This document shows, piece after piece, positions 1 to 9,275 of a stretch of DNA of 34,545 bases. Made by a program: the position numbers and the translations under genes. The first letter of the stretch is position 1, and each line of letters begins with the position of its first letter. The stretch covers positions 1 through 34,545 of the forward strand of contig NZ_QURL01000014.1 in the NCBI RefSeq assembly GCF_003403015.1. The letters run 5' to 3'. The DNA comes from Fulvimarina endophytica. GTDB lineage: Bacteria > Pseudomonadota > Alphaproteobacteria > Rhizobiales > Rhizobiaceae. Under the pieces are notes generated by a model. The model was not told the DNA's origin and made no database searches. It saw nothing but the letters and a program-made list of their open reading frames with translations.

Positions 1-181
1 ACACTCGTCCCTCGGCTACCAGACCCCGGCGGACTTTGCCCGCACCATCATCGCAACCGGCACCGGCGCTCCGCTATCGGATGGCTCCGCACCTACGCCG
101 GTTGCTCAACCAGCGCCCAACGGCGTAACAGAAACGGACGAGGCTCTAATCGCCGCTGGATGAAGGTTCAGTGGCAGGTCA
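1..181 (+). mobile_element. Right end of an IS3-family insertion sequence (partial)
   Basis: The OrfB tail is followed within 10 bp by GTGGCAGGTCA (171-181). Read from outside, this begins TGACCTGCCAC, a terminal repeat of the kind seen in IS3 relatives. The end at 181 is inferred from this repeat and from IS256-like homology starting immediately after it. The left part lies outside the window. Confidence 0.6.
2..163 (+). CDS. IS3-family transposase OrfB, C-terminal end (partial)
   Basis: The window opens inside this gene; 53 codons run to a TGA stop. The visible protein begins HSSLGYQTPADFAR, the characteristic tail of IS3-family OrfB integrases, where the HSSLGY segment follows the DDE catalytic core. 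The rest of the tail is alanine- and proline-rich and ends LIAAG. The DDE residues lie outside the window, so activity cannot be judged. The strand and the closing repeat at about 171-181 show that the element extends leftward. Confidence 0.85.
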   Translation, partial: HSSLGYQTPADFARTIIATGTGAPLSDGSAPTPVAQPAPNGVTETDEALIAAG

Positions 182-187
182 CGCCCC

Positions 188-694
188 ATGAATAATCTCG
201 TCCAGGCCAATGGCGGCACGGGCGTTTCCCGCAGCCAAATCTCGCGGCTTCGCGAAGACATCGATGAATACGTCAATATTTTCCTAACTTGACCGATTGA
301 GGGCGAGTGGAGCTATTTATAGATCGACGCCGCCTACCTAAAGGTTCGGCAGGTCAGATGAATCGTCTCGGTCGAGGCCTCTCTCGTCGTCAACATCAAC
401 CGCGTTGGCCGCAGCGATGGCGATCACTCCATATGAAGCCGAGCCGTTCTGGACGGAGTTTCTGCGTGGTCTCGTCTGACGTAGCCTCACCGTCGTCAAA
501 CTGGTGATGTCCGATGCTTATGAGGACATTTAAACCGCTGTGGCCCATATTCTCAGCTCAGCATAGGAGCTTCGCCGCGTTCATCGCCACCGCGTTCGCC
601 CAGAACGACCTTCAAAGTGCCAGCAAACAGTAGCGTTACGTCGCCGATCAGATGCGCGGGAAATTGCCGAAGCGTGCTAGCAGTGCAGCTCGGT
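188..694 (+). pseudogene. IS256-family (Mutator-type) transposase remnant
   Basis: Translation of the plus strand in shifting frames gives segments of an IS256/Mutator transposase: NNLVQANGGTGVSRSQISRL, then GEWSYL-stop-IDAAYLKVRQ, then EAEPFWTEFLRGLV, then KLVMSDAYED, then AFIATAFAQND and RYVADQMRGKLPK. At least four in-frame stops, a short internal deletion before AFIATAFAQ and frame changes show it is dead. The N-terminal third is missing and was apparently removed by the IS3 element ending at 181; the C-terminal third is also missing. No intact protein can be made from it. Confidence 0.8.
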
Positions 695-714
695 TTTCAG
701 ACGCGTAGCGCGTT

Positions 715-2841
715 TCAGTAACCTGTCTGAGCGACTGGCGCGGTTACGATCGTGCGTAGGCCCGGATGGTTGTCGGCGCTTTCCAGCGCACCATCGATCT
801 GGTTCAAAAGAACATCGAGCATCCGTGAGCCAAAACCCGTTCCCTTGACCTCGTTGCCCTTCCCGGCTCCTTGATCCGCGACGACCATCCGGAACTGATT
901 GTGATGCTGTTCGAGCGAGACAGCGATGGGGCCAGCAGCGCCCTCGTACGCGTATTTATTGGCGTTGATGACGAGTTCGGTCAGGATTAGTCCGACCGGA
1001 ACTGCTTTATCGGCTGATATCAGGACGGGCACCAGATCGAGTGTGATCTGGTCGCGCCAGCCTTCGTCCAGGGTCGCAACTAGCTCTTCGACGAGCTCCT
1101 CTAAATAACGGCCAAGATCGACGTTATCGACGCTCGTCCCGCTGTAGAGCCTACGGTGTACGAGCGAAACAGCACCAATCCGTTGTTGGGCTACGGTGAG
1201 ATGTGCAACCGCTTCGCTCCCGGCTGCTTCGCGCGCCTGCATCCGCAGGAACGAGTTGACAAGCGACAGGCTGTTTTGAACGCGGTGATTGACCTCCTTC
1301 AAGAGGAAGTCCTTTTGCCGAATGAGACGATCGTTCTCGCGGATCGTCACCGCCAGCTCTTCGTTCAGGAGCTTCATCCGGCGGTTTGCGCGCTCTTCGA
1401 GCAGGCGCTGGATGATCCGTCCTGCGGACTCGACTTCTGCCAGCGACCATGGTCTGGAACGCCCGCGCACCGTTTCCGTCCAATTCTCGAACGACGAGCG
1501 CGGTGTCAGAACGGCGTTCGGATCGGCATCGACATTCTTGTGAGGATTGCCGGCCCATTCGACGACCTGCAGCTTCTCTGCCCGGAACCAGAGAAGTACG
1601 GTCGGAACTTCGCTTGACATAACGACGGCAAGAAGCCCACTGGCGATCTCACGAATGCTCGCAGCTTCCGGGAGATCGGTCGACAAGCGATCCGTCGAGA
1701 CCGGACGCTGGGGAATCGACTGCATGGCAAAGCGGGCAATTGCCTGAATCATCATCGGGTCCGGGCAGGTGCCCTCCGTGAAGACGTCTCCTCCCTGAAA
1801 CGCGGCGAACCCGTCGGATGCCATCATCCGGCGCAGTTCACGGCCTGTCTGTTTGAAAAACTTGCCGAGCGTGTCATCTGGTCCGAGCTTGCCACAGATG
1901 TCGTCTTCACTCGATCGCAAGCGAACGCGCTCGCGATAAAGAACCGCTTCATCCTTGGCACGGATCTGACGTGAGAGTTGCAGGGCAAGGATCTCGCACG
2001 CATCGCGAACCGATCGCGACAGCGGGCGTGGTGTGCGGTTGTGACAGGCGACTAGACCCCAAAGGGTCCCGTCCTGAACGATCGACACCGAAGCGGACGC
2101 TGCGACATCCATGTTCGCCAGATATTGCAGATGGATCGGCGAAACACTGCGCAACGCGGCATCGCTGAGATCGATCTCGGCAAGATCGCTGGCGGAGCTG
2201 CGGATCGGCGCTGGGGCATAGGCCACGTTTGGAATGACGCGAATGCGGTTGCGGATGTAGAGGGCGCGCGCCTGTTTAGGGATATCGGCGGCGGGGAAGT
2301 GATGGTTCATGAATGAACCAACCCCCTCCGCATCGCTCTCACCGACGACAACGCCAGCGTTGTCTTCGAGGAACCGATAGACCATCACTCGGTCGTAGCC
2401 GGTCAATTTGCGGAAGACAGCCGCGGCGTTCTTGTAGAGATGATTGAGGTTCGACGATCGCTCGAAGCCATGGCTGGCTGCCTTGAGGATCGAGAGTTTG
2501 ATCGGTTGGTCGCTCTCCGCCGGCTCCAGCTCGGCGACGAGCCATTCACCAGATCGATGTAAAGCGACATCGAATGTTTCCGTCTGACCGATGAGCGGGT
2601 CAAGTTCCAGGACCGAACCTGCGACGATCTCGGACGTGTCGACGGGTTGGCCGAGGACCTCGCTCAAGGCGCGCCCGGACCAGTTCGATGTCAGTCGGTT
2701 TTCGACGTCGCCGGCGACGCCGACGATCAACGAGGTTTCAGCATCCGCGACAAGCATCACCCCATGCGGCTGGATGGCGCCGGGGATATGGATCGGTTCG
2801 CGGTCGCACAGCATTAACGCCTTTTTGGGTTGGTCGAGCAA
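715..2841 (-). CDS. bphP: Bacteriophytochrome sensor histidine kinase (PAS-GAF-PHY-HisKA_2)
   Basis: Predicted biliverdin-binding red/far-red photoreceptor kinase. Domains in order are a PAS domain with a chromophore-type Cys in LCDREPIHIPGAIQPHG; a GAF domain with FPAADIP (variant of PASDIP), SPIHLQYL and VACHN carrying the two conserved histidines; a PHY domain whose tongue has PRSSFENW and RGRSRPW; then a HisKA_2/HWE-type kinase with phosphoacceptor His in KEVNHRVQNSL (about residue 519), an N box (ELVINANKYAY) and a GTGFGSRML glycine box. I place the start at a TTG (2841), which puts the Cys at residue 12 as in Pseudomonas BphP. An in-frame ATG at 3027 would add 62 unconserved residues and run into the promoter of the divergent gene. 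No heme oxygenase or response regulator lies beside it. Confidence 0.9.
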   Translation of the reverse strand: MLDQPKKALMLCDREPIHIPGAIQPHGVMLVADAETSLIVGVAGDVENRLTSNWSGRALSEVLGQPVDTSEIVAGSVLELDPLIGQTETFDVALHRSGEWLVAELEPAESDQPIKLSILKAASHGFERSSNLNHLYKNAAAVFRKLTGYDRVMVYRFLEDNAGVVVGESDAEGVGSFMNHHFPAADIPKQARALYIRNRIRVIPNVAYAPAPIRSSASDLAEIDLSDAALRSVSPIHLQYLANMDVAASASVSIVQDGTLWGLVACHNRTPRPLSRSVRDACEILALQLSRQIRAKDEAVLYRERVRLRSSEDDICGKLGPDDTLGKFFKQTGRELRRMMASDGFAAFQGGDVFTEGTCPDPMMIQAIARFAMQSIPQRPVSTDRLSTDLPEAASIREIASGLLAVVMSSEVPTVLLWFRAEKLQVVEWAGNPHKNVDADPNAVLTPRSSFENWTETVRGRSRPWSLAEVESAGRIIQRLLEERANRRMKLLNEELAVTIRENDRLIRQKDFLLKEVNHRVQNSLSLVNSFLRMQAREAAGSEAVAHLTVAQQRIGAVSLVHRRLYSGTSVDNVDLGRYLEELVEELVATLDEGWRDQITLDLVPVLISADKAVPVGLILTELVINANKYAYEGAAGPIAVSLEQHHNQFRMVVADQGAGKGNEVKGTGFGSRMLDVLLNQIDGALESADNHPGLRTIVTAPVAQTGY

Positions 2842-3080
2842 ATCGCCTCGCGGAAGTCTTGAGAATGGACAGTGTCCAGATCGTAGACTGTCATCGGCGA
2901 AGACGCCACCAAGCAGAAGCGTCAGAGGTCGCAGAGCCCGTACAGGCTTGCGGCAATCCGTCACTGCAGAACGGTATTGTCTGCTAACGCTGTCTTCATC
3001 GCATTGCGTGAGACTATGCGCTGCCAATGACGATCGGAGGACGTTACCCTCTCGCTATAAGTCATGGAGGGCAGACCAAA
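2842..3080. promoter_or_regulatory. Divergent promoter region of the phytochrome and GGDEF-EAL genes
   Basis: With the preferred starts (TTG 2841 leftward, GTG 3081 rightward) these two signalling genes are separated by about 240 bp that must hold both promoters. A GGAGG ribosome site for the rightward gene is at 3066-3070. I see no confident -35/-10 pair or operator, so this is defined by position only. Confidence 0.35.
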
Positions 3081-5159
3081 GTGCACGACGTTCCGAATGA
3101 GGCTCTAAGGATCGATAATCGGGATACGGCGCTGCGCTATATGAGTAGTGGCGTCGTCGTGGTCGACGCTGACGCTCGGATCGCGTTCTACAACGAACGG
3201 GCTGTGGCGCTTTTCAAGGTCGATCCCTGCAAGCTCTCGATCGGGCAGCCCTGGCGCGAGTTCTTGCGAGCCATCACCGAGACGTTCGGATGGGACGAGA
3301 CCCGCTTCGAGCGGGCGGCCGATAATCATGCAACGTGGATGGCCCGGTCTCAACAGACACGGATCGACCAGCGACTGGCCGATGGGTCGGTCCTGGCCAT
3401 GGTTTGTGAGCCTTTGGCGGATGGCGGCGGGGTCTTTACCTATGACGATGTAACCGATGCGGCCAATTCGGCTCGAGCGCACCGCGTCCTGGAACTAAAG
3501 GCACAGCATTCGGAACGCAGCTTTCGTCAGCTCGTGAAGGGTATTACCGATTACGCGATATACATGTTGAACGTGGACGGCACGGTCGCCAACTGGAATG
3601 CCGGCGCCGAGCGGGCGAAAGGTTACACAGAGAGCGAGATCGTCGGCCAACACTACCGCGCCTTCTACAGTGCCGAGGACCGGGCCGCCGGCATTCCGGA
3701 GAAAAATCTCGCGACAGCTTTGCAGGAAGGGCGGTTCGAGGACGAAGGCCCTCGCTACCGCAAGGACGGCACCTCGTTCATCGCGCACGTCGTCATAGAT
3801 CCGATCTACGAGGATGACGGCACCCTTTACGGGTTCGCGAAGGTCACGCGGGATCGCACGGAGCAGGTCCGGAACGCCGAGCGCATCGCGTATATGGCCC
3901 GCTTCGATGCGCTGACGGGCCTGCCCAACCGAACACAGTTCGTCGAGAAGCTGGACGCGGCCATCGAGAAGGCGATCGACGGCATCGACCACGTCGCGCT
4001 CGTTAATATCGATCTCGACGGCTTCAAGCAGATCAACGACACCCACGGCCATGCCGTTGGCGATGCGCTGTTGAAGCTCCTTGCGAGCCGGATGTCGGAC
4101 GGCCTTGCCGCACATGAAGTCGTTGGCCGCTTCGGCGGCGACGAGTTCGTGGGATTCACGACCTACCGGACGCCTGCGGACCTCGACGCATTCCTGAAGC
4201 GCCTTCACATCGCGCTGACTAGCCCGACCTCGATCACTCACTCGTCGTTGACGCCTGGGGCGAGCCTCGGGGTAGCCGTCTACCCGCGCGATGCTGATAG
4301 TCGCGAGAAGCTGATGAACAACGCGGATCTTGCGATGTATCGCGCAAAGGCCTCGCTGCTGGAGAAGATCTGCTTCTACACTGCCTCGATGGACGAACAG
4401 GCGCGCGACCGCCGGGATCTCGGCGCCGATATGTGGACCGCGCTCGAGGCCGGCGATCAGTTCTTCCTGCATTACCAAGAGCAACTCGATGTCGTCACGG
4501 GAGCGATCTGTGGCTACGAGGCTTTGCTGCGCTGGCAGCACCCCACTCGGGGCCTGGTCTCACCCGCCGCGTTCATCCCCATTGCGGAAAGCTGCGGTGC
4601 GATCATGCCGCTCGGCGACTGGGTGCTCGAGAAGGCCTGCCAGGCGGCTGCCGATCAAGATCTTCCACGAATTGCCGTAAACGTTTCGCCGCTGCAGCTT
4701 GGCGACGTTTCCCTGGTCGACCGATTGCGCGCGATCCTCCTGCGAGCCGGTCTGTCACCGGCGCGGCTCGAGCTCGAAATCACCGAATCCGCGGTCATCA
4801 ACGACCGTGAACGCGCGCTGCATATCCTTCGGCAGATCAAGGCGATGGGAGTCGCGATCGCCATCGACGATTTCGGCACCGGTTATTCCTCTCTCGAAAC
4901 CCTCCGGTTGTTCCCGTTCGATCGGCTAAAGCTCGATCGTTCGTTCACGAAAGATCTGGAGCGTGATCCGAAGGCGCAAGCGTTCGTGGAAGCCATGCTG
5001 ATGCTTGGACGCAGCCTTCGCATGACGGTGCTGGCCGAAGGCGTCGAGCGGCAGACACAGATGGCACTGCTTGCCAGGATTGGATGCGGTGAAGTTCAAG
5101 GTTTCCTGTTCGGCAAGCCACGGTCTCTTGAACAGGCGTCGCTGGCGACTGCCTCTTGA
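3081..5159 (+). CDS. PAS-PAS-GGDEF-EAL cyclic-di-GMP turnover protein
   Basis: Predicted cytoplasmic cyclic-di-GMP enzyme. A first PAS domain (SSGVVVVDADARIAFYNERA) is followed by a second (about 155-270, with IVGQHYRAFYS and YRKDGTSF). The GGDEF domain has an intact active site, GRFGGDEF (GGDEF at 352-356), but no RxxD inhibitory site five residues upstream. The EAL domain keeps YEALLRW (E480), the Asn of AVNVSPLQL, ELEITES, DDFGTGYSSL (D596, D597), LKLDRSF, AEGVE and the late Gln of EVQGFLFG, so phosphodiesterase activity looks possible. I choose GTG 3081, with GGAGG 10 nt upstream, over the ATG at 3027, which lacks a site. It is divergent from the phytochrome, suggesting that light input controls cyclic-di-GMP. 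Which catalytic activity dominates cannot be told. Confidence 0.9.
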   Translation: MHDVPNEALRIDNRDTALRYMSSGVVVVDADARIAFYNERAVALFKVDPCKLSIGQPWREFLRAITETFGWDETRFERAADNHATWMARSQQTRIDQRLADGSVLAMVCEPLADGGGVFTYDDVTDAANSARAHRVLELKAQHSERSFRQLVKGITDYAIYMLNVDGTVANWNAGAERAKGYTESEIVGQHYRAFYSAEDRAAGIPEKNLATALQEGRFEDEGPRYRKDGTSFIAHVVIDPIYEDDGTLYGFAKVTRDRTEQVRNAERIAYMARFDALTGLPNRTQFVEKLDAAIEKAIDGIDHVALVNIDLDGFKQINDTHGHAVGDALLKLLASRMSDGLAAHEVVGRFGGDEFVGFTTYRTPADLDAFLKRLHIALTSPTSITHSSLTPGASLGVAVYPRDADSREKLMNNADLAMYRAKASLLEKICFYTASMDEQARDRRDLGADMWTALEAGDQFFLHYQEQLDVVTGAICGYEALLRWQHPTRGLVSPAAFIPIAESCGAIMPLGDWVLEKACQAAADQDLPRIAVNVSPLQLGDVSLVDRLRAILLRAGLSPARLELEITESAVINDRERALHILRQIKAMGVAIAIDDFGTGYSSLETLRLFPFDRLKLDRSFTKDLERDPKAQAFVEAMLMLGRSLRMTVLAEGVERQTQMALLARIGCGEVQGFLFGKPRSLEQASLATAS

Positions 5160-5277
5160 TTGCCGCTCACAATAATTCGCGACCGTCACCTGATGTTCGA
5201 ACCTCACTCGCAGTCATGGTCTCACCCTGGTCAATTAAATGCGAAGGCGACTCCAGTCTTATGGAACGCGTGAGCCT

Positions 5278-6075
5278 CTATGATCGATGAATCGGTTCAG
5301 CCGTGAACTTGCCGCCTTGATAGACAGCATCCGGAGCATCGGCGTCCGGTCGCTCAATGGCCGCGTCTATCGCCTCGCGAAAAGGCTCGGAACTGTCCTT
5401 CGGCTTCCATCCGAGAAAGGCGGTAGCCGTGTTGTCCCACCATCGCGTGTCGTTGTCCGAAACGCCCCAGATCACCGGGCAGCCGAGGCGCGGGGCACGG
5501 AAGACACATTCGATCAGCCGGGCGAAATCGTCCGGACTCATCCATGTGGAAAGCATGCGGTGATCACGCGGCTTCTCGAAGCAGGAGCCGATCCTGACAA
5601 TCGCAGTCTCCTGACCGAACTTGTCATGGTAAAGGCTCGCGACCGCTTCTCCGAAACACTTGGAGACGCCGTAGAGCCCGTCCGGGCGAAGGGGAACGTC
5701 GGCAGTCAGGTGGGTGTCCTGGGTGTAGTAGCCGATCGTATGATTGGAGCTTGCGAAGAGAATGCGTGGCATTCCGTGCGCCCGGGCGGCTTCGTAAAGA
5801 TTATAAACGCCGACGATGTTCGCCGGCAGGATCTTATCGAAGCTTTTCTCAATTGAGACGCCCCCGAGATGAAGGATCCCGTCGCAGCCCTCGACGAGCG
5901 ACATCACCGCGTTCCGGTCTGCAAGGTCGCAGCGCACGAACTCGGCATCCGCCCCGCCCGGCTCCATCTCGGCGATGTCGGACAGGCGGAGGGTCTTCGC
6001 GACAGAGTCAAGCCTTCCACGCATTAGAGTTCCAAGGCCGCCGGCGGCGCCGGTGACGAGAAGCTTGCTCAGCAT
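5278..6075 (-). CDS. udh: Uronate dehydrogenase
   Basis: NAD-dependent oxidation of D-glucuronate or D-galacturonate to the aldarolactone, the first step of the oxidative uronate pathway; cytoplasmic. It is a short-chain dehydrogenase/epimerase-type protein of 265 aa, the length I recall for Agrobacterium Udh. It has the N-terminal Rossmann motif TGAAGGLG, the substrate region FASSNHTIGYY, and the catalytic YGVSK (Tyr-x-x-x-Lys). DGLYGVSKCFGE, RIGSCFE and the tail QGGKF are close to Udh as I remember it. The ATG at 6075 has AGGA seven bases upstream; a longer reading frame to 6255 would run into dctM and lacks support. It lies 8 bp after dctM, last in the transporter operon. Confidence 0.92.
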   Translation of the reverse strand: MLSKLLVTGAAGGLGTLMRGRLDSVAKTLRLSDIAEMEPGGADAEFVRCDLADRNAVMSLVEGCDGILHLGGVSIEKSFDKILPANIVGVYNLYEAARAHGMPRILFASSNHTIGYYTQDTHLTADVPLRPDGLYGVSKCFGEAVASLYHDKFGQETAIVRIGSCFEKPRDHRMLSTWMSPDDFARLIECVFRAPRLGCPVIWGVSDNDTRWWDNTATAFLGWKPKDSSEPFREAIDAAIERPDADAPDAVYQGGKFTAEPIHRS

Positions 6076-6083
6076 GGTCTGTC

Positions 6084-7361
6084 CTACTGGAAAAAACTTG
6101 GAAGGGTCAGGGAAATCGCCGGCACGTAGGTCGTCAGTAACAGCGCGACGAGAATGGCTAGATAGAACGGCCAGATCGTCCTGACCGCATGTTCGATCCT
6201 CACACCGCCGATGACGCAACCGACGAACAGGCAGGCCCCGACGGGTGGCGTACACAATCCAAGCCCCAGGTTCATCATCATGATGATGCCGAACTGGATC
6301 GGGTCCATTCCCAGGTCTCGGACAACGGGCAGGAAGATCGGCGTGCAGATGAGGATAAGTGCGGCCATGTCCATGATCATGCCGAGGGCAAGTAGGATCA
6401 GATTGAGCATGAGGAGAATGACGATGGGGTTGTCGGAGATCAGCTCCAGCGAGCCTGCGAGGGTTTCCGGCACCCGGTAGAGCGCGAGGAGGTATGCGAA
6501 GGCCGAGGCCGTCGCGACGAGGATCATGACGAGGCTGGTGGTTTTCACCGAATTGAGGACGGCCGCCTTAAAACCCTCCCACGAGAGTTCCCGGTAGACG
6601 AGCACCGTGACTAGGATCGCGTAGATCGCGCCGAATGCGCCGGACTCCGTCACCGTCATGACGCCGGAAAGGACGCCTCCGACGATGATGACCGCGGTAA
6701 AAAGCCCGGGGATCGCGACAACGAAGCTTGTCCCCAGAGCTGCGAGGCCGGGGAACGTTTCGCCGCCGTAGCCTCGCCTCACCGCGACGATGTAGGCGGC
6801 GACCGCAAGGCAAAGGCACATGAGGATGCCTGGGACCACGCCGGCGATGAAGAGCTGCGAGACCGAAACGCCTCCGGCTGCGACTGAAAACAGGATCATA
6901 TTGTGCGACGGCGGAATGACGATGCCGGCGACGGACGAGGTGACTGTGACGTTCACCGCGTAATCGGCGTCATAACCTTTCTCCTTCATGACTGGCATGA
7001 GGATCGATCCGAGCGCGGATGTATCGGCGACTGCGGAGCCGGAGATCCCCCCGAACAGCATGGAGGCCGAAACGTTGACGAGCCCGAGCCCGCCGCGAAC
7101 GGAGCCGACAGCGGCAGCGGCTAGCCGCACGAGGCGCGCAGCGATCCCGCCCTGCATCATCAGGTCGCCCGCGAAGATGAAGAAGGGGATCGCCAGCAGC
7201 GAGAAGACCGAGATGCCGGACATGATCCGCTGGAAGGCGACGAAGAGCGGAATGCCTTCGTAAAGAAAGCCAGCAATGGTCGCGAGACCGAGCGCGAAGG
7301 CAACCGGCACGCCGACGATCATCGCGCCGATGAAGATTCCGAAGAGGAGGATCAGGCCCAT
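6084..7361 (-). CDS. dctM: TRAP transporter large permease (DctM family)
   Basis: Large membrane subunit of a tripartite ATP-independent periplasmic transporter, which uses an ion gradient to import an organic acid delivered by the binding protein. It has 425 aa, is almost entirely hydrophobic, and is of normal length for DctM. Family segments include IPFFIFAGDLM, the SGSAVADTSALG region, VIPPSHNMI and GLCTPPVGACLFVG. It starts directly after the dctQ stop with no gap and is followed 8 bp later by udh, so translation is probably coupled. The operon partners imply uronate or a related sugar acid as substrate; this is inference from context. Confidence 0.93.
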   Translation of the reverse strand: MGLILLFGIFIGAMIVGVPVAFALGLATIAGFLYEGIPLFVAFQRIMSGISVFSLLAIPFFIFAGDLMMQGGIAARLVRLAAAAVGSVRGGLGLVNVSASMLFGGISGSAVADTSALGSILMPVMKEKGYDADYAVNVTVTSSVAGIVIPPSHNMILFSVAAGGVSVSQLFIAGVVPGILMCLCLAVAAYIVAVRRGYGGETFPGLAALGTSFVVAIPGLFTAVIIVGGVLSGVMTVTESGAFGAIYAILVTVLVYRELSWEGFKAAVLNSVKTTSLVMILVATASAFAYLLALYRVPETLAGSLELISDNPIVILLMLNLILLALGMIMDMAALILICTPIFLPVVRDLGMDPIQFGIIMMMNLGLGLCTPPVGACLFVGCVIGGVRIEHAVRTIWPFYLAILVALLLTTYVPAISLTLPSFFQ

Positions 7362-7910
7362 TCAGGCACGCTTTCGATAGAGGGGAAGAAGACGAAGGCC
7401 GAGCCGAGCGGCAGCGAACAGAACGATGAGCGCGCCGCAGATCGAAAGCGGCAGGGCGCGCCAGCCTTCCGAGATACCGAGCATTGCGATAGTGCGACGG
7501 CTCGTGTTCAGGGCGAGGACTCCGCCATACCACGCCATGAACCCACCGAAGACTACGAGGCCGACATCGGTGAGGATGCGCAAGGCCTCGCGCGGGCCGA
7601 CGGGCATCGCCTCGCGCACAAAATCGATCGAAAGATGGGAGGATCGCCAGACGCCGACGGACGATCCGAGGAAGGTGATCCAGACGATCAAGACGAGTGA
7701 GGCCTGCTCCACCCAGGTCGGCGTATCGTTGAGGACGTAACGCCCGAAGACGAGCCAGCCGAAGATGGCGATCAGGGCGACCATCATCGTGCCGGAGACC
7801 GCCATCAGGACCGAGGCGAGGCCATCCAGAGCACGGACGAGCCCAGAGGCAGCCTGCGGCTTGTTTGATACCGCGTCGAGTTCTGCCGAAGGGGGATGAT
7901 GAAGGCTCAT
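7362..7910 (-). CDS. dctQ: TRAP transporter small permease (DctQ family)
   Basis: Small membrane subunit that pairs with DctM in the TRAP complex. It has 182 aa with four hydrophobic segments: one near residues 33-55, one around VLIVWITFLGSSVG, one around VGLVVFGGFMAWYGGVL, and a C-terminal one around LSICGALIVLFAA. RYVLNDTPTWVEQ and the following segments are typical of DctQ. I choose the ATG at 7910, preceded by AGAGG six bases upstream, over an ATG 11 codons earlier (7943) that has no ribosome site. It abuts dctM. A 304-bp space separates it from dctP. Confidence 0.9.
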   Translation of the reverse strand: MSLHHPPSAELDAVSNKPQAASGLVRALDGLASVLMAVSGTMMVALIAIFGWLVFGRYVLNDTPTWVEQASLVLIVWITFLGSSVGVWRSSHLSIDFVREAMPVGPREALRILTDVGLVVFGGFMAWYGGVLALNTSRRTIAMLGISEGWRALPLSICGALIVLFAAARLGLRLLPLYRKRA

Positions 7911-8214
7911 GGATTGCCTCTGAACTGCCTGATGCCTTGGCATAACGAACTGTTAGGCGTTTTCGATGTCTTGGCCGGACCCGTGTGCCGTTTCGGACGG
8001 ACCGGTTCACCGCCCATCACCGCGCGGCGTCCATCGCGTTTGTAAACCGATTGGCGTAGACGGAGAGCTATCTTCCGTGGGTATCCATGGGTGCTTCGGT
8101 TTAGGGGTTGGCCACGCTGCCAGCGGTGGAGCCACCGCCGACATGCTTATGAGAGCGCGCCTTCCGCCGGCTCTGGCCGAAAAGCGCTGCTGAGATATCG
8201 GCCGACCGTGCGCG
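7911..8214. other. Spacer between dctP and dctQ
   Basis: This stretch of about 300 bp has no convincing gene on either strand. It holds a short GC-rich inverted repeat, GCGGT with ACCGC around GGAGCC (near 8119-8135), that could act as a partial terminator or RNA-stability hairpin. Such an element would let the binding protein be made in excess over the membrane subunits, as is common in TRAP operons. No T-rich tail is seen. Confidence 0.35.
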
Positions 8215-9210
8215 TCAGCCCGATACTTTGGTCGACTGGATCTCTTCGACCAGCGGCTGAAGATCGGGATAGCTCTCATAGAAGCTTTCGTAGACGGGCT
8301 TCATCTTCTCCTGGAACGGCGTCTTGTCGGCGATCTCGTTGATCTCGACGCCGGCCTGCTCGACCTTCGCGCGGCTGGTCTTTTCCTGTTCAGCCCAGAG
8401 CCTGCGCTGCTCGGCCGATGCGTCGACAGCCGCCTGACGGACGAGCTCCTGGTCTTCCGGCGAAAGCGCGTCCCAGCTCGTCTGGGAGATACAGACGCAT
8501 TCAGGCAGGATCAGATGTTCCGAGAGCGAATAGTATTTGGCGACTTCGTAATGGTTCGAACTTTCGAAGGATGGGAAATTGTTCTCCGCGCCGTCGAGCA
8601 CGCCGGTTTTCAGGCTCTGGTAGACCTCGCCATAGGCCATCGGCGTCGCGTTGCCGCCCATGTCGTCGACCATGTCGACATAGAGCTGGTTGTTCATGAC
8701 GCGAATCTTCAGGCCGTCGAGGTCTTCCGGCTTTTCGATCGGCCGCTGGGTGTCATAGAAGGACCGCGCACCCGAATCGAACCATGCCAGCGCGACGATG
8801 CCTTCGTTCGACATGTCGTCGGAAAAGCGCTGACCGATCTCCCCGTCCATCACTGCATGCATCTGCTCGACACTCGAGAAAAGGAATGGCAGCGAGAGCG
8901 CGTTGATCGAGGGGACGAACTCTCCCATCGGCCCGAGATTGAAGTTCGCGAAATCGAGGGCGCCGTTCCGGACCTGGTCGATCGCATCCGGCTGGTCCCC
9001 GAGGACAGCGTTGCTGTAGACCTGCGCACTGACCCGGGCTTCCGTCTTGTCGGTCACATCCTTGGCGAACTTCTCGAGTGCGATGGTGTTCGGATAGCCT
9101 TCGGGATGAATATTCCATCCGCGCCAGTCTGCGGCCTGTGCACTCGTACCGAACGCGAACGCCGCCATGCCGGCGAGAATGGTGCTGCGCATCAACCCAT
9201 GGATTGTCAT
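8215..9210 (-). CDS. dctP: TRAP transporter substrate-binding protein (DctP family)
   Basis: Periplasmic solute-binding subunit of the TRAP system. It has 331 aa with a Sec signal peptide: MTIHGLMRS, a hydrophobic core, and cleavage likely after SAQA before ADW. Family features include VYSNAVLGDQPDAIDQVRNG, LSLPFLF, the ligand-binding segment GLKIRVMNNQLYVDM with its conserved Arg, and AYGEVYQSLKTGVLDGAENN. The start at 9210 is supported by GGAGG nine bases upstream. It is the first gene of the minus-strand operon, and its promoter overlaps a predicted GntR-type operator. The neighbouring enzymes suggest that glucuronate or galacturonate is bound. Confidence 0.93.
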   Translation of the reverse strand: MTIHGLMRSTILAGMAAFAFGTSAQAADWRGWNIHPEGYPNTIALEKFAKDVTDKTEARVSAQVYSNAVLGDQPDAIDQVRNGALDFANFNLGPMGEFVPSINALSLPFLFSSVEQMHAVMDGEIGQRFSDDMSNEGIVALAWFDSGARSFYDTQRPIEKPEDLDGLKIRVMNNQLYVDMVDDMGGNATPMAYGEVYQSLKTGVLDGAENNFPSFESSNHYEVAKYYSLSEHLILPECVCISQTSWDALSPEDQELVRQAAVDASAEQRRLWAEQEKTSRAKVEQAGVEINEIADKTPFQEKMKPVYESFYESYPDLQPLVEEIQSTKVSG

Positions 9211-9275
9211 CGTTTCATTCCTCCCGAATATAAAATTCTGCAGTCGTCCTATATTCCCGCCGGATCAGAAAACAT

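Noticed and set aside
3495..4541. 348-codon minus-strand frame opposite the GGDEF domain
   Set aside because: Antisense shadow of a gene whose catalytic motifs are all on the plus strand.
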